Shown one piece after another: positions 6,812-14,900 of a stretch of 18,852 bases of DNA. The stretch covers positions 1 to 18,852 of the forward strand of contig JAFTCU010000269.1 in NCBI GenBank assembly GCA_017454585.1. Reading direction: 5' to 3'. The stretch comes from Thermoguttaceae bacterium. Its GTDB lineage: Bacteria; Planctomycetota; Planctomycetia; Pirellulales; Thermoguttaceae. The position numbers and the translations under genes are program-made. Position 1 is the stretch's first letter. Each line of letters starts with the position of its first letter. Under the pieces are notes generated by a model that worked only from the letters and a program-made list of their open reading frames with translations, made no database searches and had not been told where the DNA came from.

Positions 6812-7795
6812 ATGAATAAGAAGAATAAAAACAACCAACTCACTTTTTACCTGATCCTGGCTTTAAGCGCCATCTTCATTTTGATCGCCTTCTACTATGA
6901 AGGCCGCGCGACCGAACGTTTCGGCGAGGGGCACGACGAACATTTGAAATCATTCAAGGACGCGGTAGAAAACGCGATCCCGCCCCAGGTCGGTGTTTGG
7001 TTTTCCGATAAAAACGAAGATCAGATCGGAATCGAAAACGAACTGATCCGCCGGGTCGCAGGCGCCGATGGGGCGTTGGGGCGTCACTACCGCGGCTCTT
7101 TCGACCACCCGGACGTTCATATTAATATTACGTGCGGTTACAGCCGAAATGTCGGCGCCCACACGCCAGACGTTTGTTTCACGGGAAGCGGAAGTGTTCA
7201 GGAAACACCCGTCGAAACGTTTACCGTGGATTATCAGACCGCTATTCCGGATCCAACTGACCCGAAGAAAACCGTATTGCAAGACCGGACCGCCATGTTC
7301 AAGACGGCCATTTTCAGCGATGCCACATCGCACTACAAGCAGCGGGTTTTCTGGGGCTGGAAAGGCGTTGGAACAGGCTGGGTCGCGCCGCGTTTCCCGC
7401 GTATGAAATGGAACTCGAATGAACCGATCTGCAAAATGTACGTCAGTATCCTGGAGGACAACGGATACAGCAAGCAAACAGTGGATACTTTAAAAGTCGC
7501 AGAAGAGTTTATGAAGCTTTTCCTGCCGGAACTCGACAAAATCCTCACCGGTACATACGTCCTGCCGGAAGGAATGCGCGTGATCAATGATGATAACACC
7601 AAAGAAAATGATTCCACAGAAAACGTGAATGTGAACCCAACAAAAGAAGAGGACGAATTTGATCTTTCCGCACCTGCGCCTGCAATTTCTGAAACACCCG
7701 TGACCGGGGAATCTTCCGATGACCTGGAAGTAAAATCAGAAGAGCCAAAGCCCAAGGATAATTCAGGTGACGAGGACGATCCGTTCGCGCTTTAA
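6812..7795 (+). CDS. EpsI-like exosortase-associated protein
   Basis: A 327-residue membrane-anchored protein. ATG 6812 follows AGAGG (6801-6805) and lies 61 bases after the permease. One N-terminal membrane segment at about residues 9-28 leaves the rest outside. The stretch IPPQVGVW (56-63), VHINITCGY (102-110) and GAHTPDVCFTGSG (115-127) matches the EpsI/DUF3485 pattern: a Cys after a beta strand, then HTP-x-VC, giving conserved C108, H117 and C122. EpsI proteins accompany exosortase (PEP-CTERM sorting) systems or occur with them in fusion; no exosortase is visible here. The C-terminal ~70 residues are acidic, low-complexity and Pro/Ser-rich, which is not part of the family fold. Its position behind an ABC exporter suggests a shared role in envelope assembly (inference). 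Confidence 0.72.
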   Translation: MNKKNKNNQLTFYLILALSAIFILIAFYYEGRATERFGEGHDEHLKSFKDAVENAIPPQVGVWFSDKNEDQIGIENELIRRVAGADGALGRHYRGSFDHPDVHINITCGYSRNVGAHTPDVCFTGSGSVQETPVETFTVDYQTAIPDPTDPKKTVLQDRTAMFKTAIFSDATSHYKQRVFWGWKGVGTGWVAPRFPRMKWNSNEPICKMYVSILEDNGYSKQTVDTLKVAEEFMKLFLPELDKILTGTYVLPEGMRVINDDNTKENDSTENVNVNPTKEEDEFDLSAPAPAISETPVTGESSDDLEVKSEEPKPKDNSGDEDDPFAL

Positions 7796-7819
7796 AATTT
7801 GACGATCGGAAATTGGAAA

Positions 7820-8212
7820 ATGGGAATCGAAAAATATATAAAACGTGTAAAAAACTGGACTCTGACCGATGTTATGACGCATTTGCCCGTTGCGATGAGC
7901 AAGGCGGGTAACCTCGGTCAATACGTCCAGGAGTTCAAGGAGCTTTTGTCGCTTCTTCAGGATTATTCGACCGGGAAATACCGTGCGATCTCCACATCAA
8001 CCCTCTCGTTGGTGATTTTTGCCGTGGCGTACGTCATTTTGCCAGTCGATTGCGTCCCGGATTTCCTGCCAGTGCTGGGATTCGGTGACGATTTGGCATT
8101 TTTGGCCGCCGTCCTTTGCAAAGTTCACGGCGAGCTTGATGCGTATAAAACGTGGAAGGAAAGCGAGAATAATCCTTCGAACCCAGTCCGAACTGCGCGG
8201 GGACGATGCTGA
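7820..8212 (+). CDS. DUF1232 (YkvA-like) small membrane protein
   Basis: A 130-residue protein with the DUF1232 core at about residues 54-95: a hydrophobic helix (SLVIFAVAYVILP) running into PVDCVPDFLPVLGFGDD, the family's diagnostic PxDxIPDFIPVLGxxDD pattern. The function of the family is unknown. Start choice is uncertain: ATG 7820 has only a weak GGAA upstream, while an in-frame TTG at 7799 has none. It begins 24 bases after the EpsI-like gene, so it is probably the last gene of that transcript. It ends 18 bases from the end of a convergent gene. No terminator hairpin is seen in that gap. Confidence 0.85.
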   Translation: MGIEKYIKRVKNWTLTDVMTHLPVAMSKAGNLGQYVQEFKELLSLLQDYSTGKYRAISTSTLSLVIFAVAYVILPVDCVPDFLPVLGFGDDLAFLAAVLCKVHGELDAYKTWKESENNPSNPVRTARGRC

Positions 8213-8230
8213 AAATGTTGTTCCCGTAAA

Positions 8231-9706
8231 TTACCATGCTCTTTTTTCGTAGATCGCCAGCGCATGCAGTGCGGCCATGACTCCTTCCAGTTCTTTGCCC
8301 GAGGCGTTTCCGGGATCCCAGTAGGTCAGTTGGTACTCCAAAAGTTCTGCCACAATTTTAACCGCTTTGAAAATTCGTTCGTCTTTCAATTCCCTTTTCG
8401 GGGTCACAGCAACGAGCCAGCGCAGAATGTGCCCGCTCGCTTCCAGCATCTCTGTAGGCTGGTTTGGAGTCACGCCCTTCATTTCAAAGTATTTCGGATG
8501 CCACACTCCAATTTCGTTCTGAAGGTCCAGAACAAATTTTTTGTAGCTTTCCATAAAATTATCTGCGCGTTTGTATTCCCCCGTAATGGCCTCGTCTCCA
8601 AGCTTCATTTTCCGGCACCGAATCGCGCAGAGAAGGCCGAGAAGCTGATTCACCGCGCTGGAATCATCCAGCTTCGCATCACGATCAAGCTCATTTTTGA
8701 CGATACGTTCCAGCGTCCACTTTTCCCCGTCATTCGCCTCCCATTCAGCGTCCGGCTCCAGATAGTACGAAAGGCCGATGAGGGTCAAAGAAAGGTCGCG
8801 CCCCCAGCGACAGTTTTTCTGTTCAAACTCAACGAGGTTTCGTATCTCAAAATTCTTTTTTCCTTTGGGTATCTCCGGGGAGTTGGTTTCGACATCCATT
8901 TCCGGTTCTTTTTTGGTCCCGGAATCAGATGTCTTGGCCCCTCCAGCAGGGAACCGGTAATCGATCGGCACCCTTGCGATAGCCATTGCGGCAAGTAACT
9001 GGCCCGAATATTGCTGAATTCCATATCCCAGACGCGGCATCAGTTTTTCCGTGCTTCCGGTAAACGCAACGCTGTCTTTCATCGGAATGTTCCAGCAGAG
9101 TGCGCCGATAGCGTTGATACGAGTATTATCCTCACGATGTCCCAGAAATATCTCTGCCTCGCAGCCGTATGGCATAACATAAAAAATAATGTCATTCGGG
9201 CTGTTTTCGGCCGTGCTCAATCCAATGTGTTGGTAAGTTTTCAGGATCGTTTGAATTTTACCTCTCAAATCCTCCATCTCCTCTGTGGAGACCGTCCGAA
9301 TTTCCGGTTCGCTCGTATCTTCCACTTCCAACGGGATTTCCAGATCGGTTTCCTGTTCTATTTCCAGCACATTCGACGTTTTAGACTCTTCAGATTTTTC
9401 CATTTCCTCCGAATCTTCCAGGATGGAGTGTTCTCCCTCGTCCTCATCGTTCACTTCCGGAAAATCTTCCAGTTTGGCCCTTGAGTCTTCTGTTTTCTTT
9501 TCGTCAGGCGATTCCAAATCCGGTACCGGGAGCAGATCGTCGTTGACCTGTTCCCCGAAATCATTTTCCGATCGAGGAACATTAAACTCCTGAGGCAGAT
9601 CCAGATCGAATTCATCTCCAGTATCCGCGAAAAGGCCCTGCAATCCCAGGCAACAGAAAACCGCAACCCCCACGAAAACGCCAATTTTGATAAAACCTTT
9701 ATTCAT
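8231..9706 (-). CDS. Secreted all-alpha planctomycete protein of unknown function
   Basis: A 491-residue protein with an N-terminal signal peptide (hydrophobic residues 7-26, likely cleavage after LFA at about 28). A ~120-residue acidic, low-complexity linker rich in Glu, Asp and Ser follows, then a predicted helical domain from about 145 to the end. The helical part has YGCEAEIFLGH, then a GQLLAAMAIARVPIDY segment, later WHPKYF, and ASGHILRWLV-x-TPKRELKDERIFKAV near the end. This resembles a family common in planctomycetes and often mis-annotated as an ARF GTPase-activating protein; it looks like an alpha/alpha-toroid (prenyltransferase/cyclase-like) fold. No catalytic residues could be assigned. 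Its ATG overlaps the stop of the upstream gene in ATGA, with AGGA-type site inside that gene, so the two are translated together. Confidence 0.75.
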   Translation of the reverse strand: MNKGFIKIGVFVGVAVFCCLGLQGLFADTGDEFDLDLPQEFNVPRSENDFGEQVNDDLLPVPDLESPDEKKTEDSRAKLEDFPEVNDEDEGEHSILEDSEEMEKSEESKTSNVLEIEQETDLEIPLEVEDTSEPEIRTVSTEEMEDLRGKIQTILKTYQHIGLSTAENSPNDIIFYVMPYGCEAEIFLGHREDNTRINAIGALCWNIPMKDSVAFTGSTEKLMPRLGYGIQQYSGQLLAAMAIARVPIDYRFPAGGAKTSDSGTKKEPEMDVETNSPEIPKGKKNFEIRNLVEFEQKNCRWGRDLSLTLIGLSYYLEPDAEWEANDGEKWTLERIVKNELDRDAKLDDSSAVNQLLGLLCAIRCRKMKLGDEAITGEYKRADNFMESYKKFVLDLQNEIGVWHPKYFEMKGVTPNQPTEMLEASGHILRWLVAVTPKRELKDERIFKAVKIVAELLEYQLTYWDPGNASGKELEGVMAALHALAIYEKRAW

Positions 9707-11562
9707 TTTTGTTTTCCTGCCTTTCCCGGTTTCTCAGGTTTTTCGATTCCCAGAATCCTGATTTCTGACACGCCGGGCGTTTGAGGAGATTTTTCCTTGA
9801 TGACGTGCAATACATAATCGTCGTGAAACGTTGCCGTAAGGACAGGGTTGCCTTCGTACTCCTGCAACAAATACGTACGGTCCCCGGGGTGAAATATCCC
9901 GTCAAGTTGCCCTGGGATAAACAATTCAGAAAGGATGGAACCATCGGAGTTCAGAGTGACAGCGCCTTGAGGGTTCTTTTTCAGCCAGACAAAAATCGAT
10001 TCCAGTTTCCGCAAATCCTCAGCCGACACGGTTTGGGGGTCTTCTTTCGGTAATTCCTTGGGCGTGGCCGATGAATTTTCTGTTGGATCTTTGCCAAATT
10101 CCTGAATCTTCACTCCAGAGACGTACCGCCCGGCAGTGGGATCCGCCTGAGGAAACGAAAAACTTGGAACATCTTGTCCCTGTTGGCTGCGTCCCGCCAA
10201 TTTCAGGACACGAGCCATTTCGAGAAATGCGGTTTTCCAGCTTTCATCCAGACCAATTTTAGGAAGTGATCCATCCGATGTTTCCGCGTTCAAGACCTGG
10301 GCTTCCGGGATCCAGAAAACCCGAACTGGCTCTCCTGCCGAAATGGAAGTCAAGGAGTTCTGCCAGTTCGCAAAGGTGTCGTACGGGGCATTCGATTCGA
10401 TTTTATTGAAAAATCTCCGCAGCATTTCCTGGGAATTGTTCTGATTTTCCCGGGTTTTGGCGTCTAAATCGGCCAGTAAACGACTCCCTCCCAATTCCTG
10501 TAAAGACTCGTATCCTATCGAGTACATCTGCGCTAGTTGTGCCCAAAATGGGAAAAAGATCCTTCCGTCATTTGAAGTCAGGCAATAACGTACGACCGAA
10601 ACAGCCGTCTGACCATGGGCGTCCTCAGGGGAATTTACCAACCTGAAAAACTGGGATTGCAAATTTTCGTTTCCTCGGGAGGGCGCCGCCTCCTGACCGG
10701 CAAAAACGTCCGCCAGGCCGTTCTGGAGCCATTGAGGGAAAATCCTGTTTTCCTGACCATCGTTGAGTGTCGTATAAAAGATTTCCCGACGTAAATTCCT
10801 GCGCATACCCAAACGGGAAAATTCCTGCGCATTTTCTGCCGTGATTATTAATACTGTCTCATTTTCTATGAAAGAAAGTTGACAGGAACTCACGTGATAG
10901 GGTGAATTTTCAGGATTCAGTACCTGCATTCGGATTTGTTCACCAGAGAATTCGGGGGTCAGCACCTTCCCCGATTGCAGATCACGAGACGGGATCAAGG
11001 ATAAATCTCTGGAATTCGAAGATGTAAAAAAAGGCTTGCGCCAAAGCGAGGCAACCAACTCGGATTCAAAGCGGGTTTCTTCCGCCAACTGAATGATTTT
11101 CACCAGTTCCGACTCGCGCTGTTGCCAATAGGGATCTGTTTCGATGAAAAAGTGCGTACTTTCCAAAAGGCAGCCAGGTCTGTCGCTTTTCTGGATTTGG
11201 CTGCGAAATTCGGAAATTTTCCGGGCGAGTACTTCCTCTGGAAGAATAGGCGCTGCGGCTTTACGGACCAGAGGAATTTCAACTTCACCCACTCGAAGTG
11301 GTTTGAAAAAACCAACATCTTCGCTGGTTTTCGCCTTATTATTTCCTTCCTGAGTTTTTTTGGGGCCGGAGGGTTGATCGGATTTTTCGGGCGTTTTCGT
11401 TTGAACGCTCTCTTCAAAATCCGAAATCACTTCCTCGGAAATTTCCATCATTGCCGGTTCAGCCGCAGGGGAGTCTGTATTTGCCATAAGGACCCCGCCT
11501 CCAAGAAAAACGAGTATGCCCAACCATTGGGAAACTTTGCTTTTTATAAAATTGTACAGCAT
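9703..11562 (-). CDS. Secreted protein of unknown function with a degenerate metallopeptidase-like segment
   Basis: A 619-residue protein, first gene of a two-gene minus-strand operon. ATG 11562 follows GAGAG; residues 12-27 form a signal peptide or anchor. A low-complexity Pro/Lys/Glu linker runs to about 95. The middle contains LRREIFYTTL, then FPQWLQNGLADVFAG. This order recalls gluzincin-type proteins (HE-x2-H ... P-x-WL-x-EGLA-x2-F) of the kind frequent in planctomycetes. Here both zinc histidines and the downstream Glu are absent (RREIFY, NGLA), so peptidase activity is unlikely if the relation is real. The C-terminal part has a second Pro-rich linker and a compact domain with VTLNSDGS and DDYVLHVI. 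I do not recognise it as a named family. Its stop overlaps the next start (ATGA). Confidence 0.65.
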   Translation of the reverse strand: MLYNFIKSKVSQWLGILVFLGGGVLMANTDSPAAEPAMMEISEEVISDFEESVQTKTPEKSDQPSGPKKTQEGNNKAKTSEDVGFFKPLRVGEVEIPLVRKAAAPILPEEVLARKISEFRSQIQKSDRPGCLLESTHFFIETDPYWQQRESELVKIIQLAEETRFESELVASLWRKPFFTSSNSRDLSLIPSRDLQSGKVLTPEFSGEQIRMQVLNPENSPYHVSSCQLSFIENETVLIITAENAQEFSRLGMRRNLRREIFYTTLNDGQENRIFPQWLQNGLADVFAGQEAAPSRGNENLQSQFFRLVNSPEDAHGQTAVSVVRYCLTSNDGRIFFPFWAQLAQMYSIGYESLQELGGSRLLADLDAKTRENQNNSQEMLRRFFNKIESNAPYDTFANWQNSLTSISAGEPVRVFWIPEAQVLNAETSDGSLPKIGLDESWKTAFLEMARVLKLAGRSQQGQDVPSFSFPQADPTAGRYVSGVKIQEFGKDPTENSSATPKELPKEDPQTVSAEDLRKLESIFVWLKKNPQGAVTLNSDGSILSELFIPGQLDGIFHPGDRTYLLQEYEGNPVLTATFHDDYVLHVIKEKSPQTPGVSEIRILGIEKPEKPGKAGKQK

Positions 11563-11960
11563 ACGGCTCTCGCGAAGGGACTATCTTCAAAACCTGAATA
11601 GTCGTTTTTTTGTTTTTTTCCAGAAAAATACTCCTGATTATTTTACCCGAAAATCCCGAAAACGAAAATTCCAATTTTAGAAAAAAGGGGAGTTTTGATC
11701 AAGTTTTACGAAAAAAATTGGGGGATGGTTATTTTCCATCATAACTTATCCCTTCGTTTGATCGGCCAATCGTTAAATTTTAAAAAATCGTTAAACTTTT
11801 CCCATTTTATGTAATCAGAACACCTGAAACTGGTCGATAAAATGAATAACGTCCGAACAGAGATTTTCTGTCAGGGCCTCCCTGAAGACGTTTCAACCTG
11901 ATTAAAAGCAATTTTCAGCCCGATATTTGACCCAAAAACCAGTAAAAAATCGGAAACACA
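11563..11960. other. Divergent intergenic region (398 bp)
   Basis: AT-rich, with no convincing ORF. Possible minus-strand promoter: TAAAAT (complement of 11640-11645) with a weak TTTTCG 17 bases upstream. Possible plus-strand -10: TAAAAT at 11838-11843, without a good -35. A 10-base direct repeat AATCGTTAAA occurs at 11768-11777 and 11786-11795 (18-bp period), a candidate operator. A 6-bp hairpin (TCAGGG/CCCTGA, 11871-11885) would lie in the plus-strand leader. None of these is firm. Confidence 0.4.
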
Positions 11961-14900
11961 ATGAAAAACCTTCAGAATTTCAATTCGTTTTTTGGTGGAA
12001 ATCGTGAAGAGACCCACGAAGATTTGAGACTGAATTTAAACCGGCCGCAGTTCTTCACAAACCTTTTTCACGCCGATTACAACGAAATATTGAGTACTTT
12101 TTCCATTCCGGTTTTAGTCATCATCCTTTCGATTCTCCTTGCTCATACGGCAAAAGGTCAGAATGGCTCACGTTTAAGCGATTATTTTGAAAACAGCCAA
12201 GACCCGGTGGAATCGTATTCTGTTCCTCCGCGCATGGGGTCGGCGTTTTCAAATACCCAGGCGAATTCCATCCCGACACCTCAAGCGGAAACCATGGTCC
12301 AAAAGGAACAAACCCCTGTGCCGGGATCCAACCCTGTCCAGACCTCTGAACCGGCAGTACGCACGTATGCCCTGCCTTCCGGAGGTATGGTTCGTGAGTA
12401 CCGCGGTGAGGGAGGAATGTTGATTCGTGAAAATCACTGGTCTGATTCTCCGGCCGATTGGCAGGCGAATACCCAGGATCAGGCCGCCCGTGAACAAGCC
12501 ATTCGGGAGCAAGCCATCCGTGAACAAGCCATCCGTGAACAGGCTGTTCGTGAACAGGCCATTCGGGAAGAGATCGCTCGTGAACAGGCCGCCCGTGAAC
12601 AGGCCATTCGGGAAGAAGTCGCACGTGAATTTGCGGAGCGTGCCGCCAAAGAGCAGAAATCCCAATTCTCTGCCGTGCCCGCTTCCATTTCCCTGGATGA
12701 TGAACCTGAGAAGGCCGAAACGAAGACGGAGCCGAACGCCAAAACCACGGTTTCCTCACAGTCTGAGCGTGGACTGAAAACCTGGAATACGTCTGGACTG
12801 ATCCCGCAAAATTGGTCCGATAACGAAGAAATCGCCTGCGAGGACCAGATGGCTCTCCCCGCTCCGCCGGCTTTGATTGAATCACCTTTTGAAAATCAGA
12901 AGTCCGTTACACGTGAAACCCTGGCTTCGGCTCAGACTCCGGCTTCGGCCGAAACGGAAATGTTCGAAATACAGACCCCCGCTCAATCCAACGAGCTGGT
13001 CCCGCCTTCGGAAATGACTGCTTTCACGAACGACATCAAAACCGCGATTTACAATCAGAAGTACGAGACCGCAGTCAACGCGATTCAGGAAACGAACGAA
13101 CCGATTCAGTCCTTCACGATGGAACCAATTTCGAGAAAAGACGTGGAGGAGGGCTGGAAAGTCGCTCCCAAACAGAATATTCAGCAGGTCAGTCACGTGG
13201 AAATGCAGCCGGAACCCCTCGGAAAAGCCAATCCTGCGGCAGGCTCGGGGATGAAGCGTCTGGCCGCCCCGCGCAAGGGAAACCACGAAAAAACGGCTTC
13301 CTCCCAGAAACGTTTCCAGATTGAAGTTTCGGAAAAAGCGCTTGGCGAGATCATCTCCGCCGGCGAAAAAGCACCCGTCATTTCCGCAGCGGAAAACACG
13401 ATCGAAGCCGAAAACAACGAGATCCCGGCCACGGTGGAAATGAATCAAAGCGTGGAACTTCCTGAGTCCGAAAAGACGGAAATCGCTGAAAACGTCCCGG
13501 AGAAAAAAGTGAAGCAAACGCTCAACATTTTCGATTTTGGGATCGAGGACATGCAGGTCTTCAAAGAAAACGAAGACTTTTCCTCAGAGAAGACCGACGT
13601 GGACGCCAATTTGAACGATCCCTTCTCCTCCTCTTCAATGTGCTGCGTGGAAGAGGAAAACGAAAACGGAGAGGTCATTTCGGTTTCCGAATCCACTTCG
13701 ACGATTTCCGCGATTTATTATGAATCGTGCAAAAACCGCAGTTCGGTGAGAACCATTTCGTATGAGAATAAAGACAAGGCCCCGGCAAAAGACCCCAAGT
13801 CGGGCTGGAAAGTCGTGGACAATGAGGAAGAAGAGGAATCCAACGAGCCGTTAGATCTGGATATTTTGCTCCTTCCGCCCGATGAATTCGAGGCGAAAAG
13901 CATGAACGAGATGCACCAGGAAGCCAAAGAAATGGTGAATTCCAGGCCCGCACGCACCGATTTTGCCACGGGAAAAGAATTCCCCTCTGCCGGTGACGCC
14001 TTAAACACGGATTCACTTCCTGAAGTTCCGAACGATTCGATGCCTCAGGATTCGATTTCTCGTAATTCGATTTCCCGGGAAAATTCAATGGTCCTGCCGC
14101 CGGTTCCCTCGCAGAATGAAGAAGAAACCGAACCGGCTCTGAACTTCGCGGGTTTGAAAGCTGAAGCTGAAAAAACCCTTCCTCCGGAAAACGACGTGGA
14201 ACCCAACCTTCCCAATGAAGTTTCCGAACAGCCCGCCCCGCTCCTTGATCAGGACGAGGTACTCCCACCACCGGCTGAGACAGAACTGGCAGACGAGCAT
14301 GGTCCTGAACTGAATACCGAGCCGGAAATCAGTGACGAGCATGGCCCCGAACTGAACACCGAGCCGGAAATCAGCAGCAACCAGGAACCTGAACTGAAAG
14401 CCGAAGAGAAACCGGAACCAAAAGCCGAGACGACAATCGAGGCAAAAATTGATGCCGAGCCGGTAGCTAACAAGGTCGCCGACCAGGTTTCCGGTCAAAT
14501 CGCGGATCAAATTGCCGATCGGATTGCTGACCAGGTTGTGGAACGAACGGTAGATGAAGTCATGAAACGGATGAAAGATCGTTTGGATACGGAAACAGAG
14601 GTTCAAAAAACCGACTTCGAGGAAGTCATGATTTCCCGGATCAGGAATCAGATCGAAATGAACCAGAAACCCCAGACCGATCCGTCAGAAAATCCATCCG
14701 AAACATCGACCGTGGCAGTCGCACCGAACAAACTGGCACCCCCCGTCAGAGCGAAAGCTCCTCAAATGGAGAATCTGGAGGAAGTGGAGTCACTGAATTC
14801 CCTCTCCTCCGAAGAAGAAGCTGAACAAAAGCAAATCGCGGCAGAACCGGTCGCTCCCATGATTCAGGAACCGAGCGCCACGATCGGAACTCAGGTTCAG

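Noticed and set aside
8213..8230. Terminator between the convergent DUF1232 and all-alpha protein genes
   Set aside because: The gap is only 18 bases and no stem with a T-run was found there.
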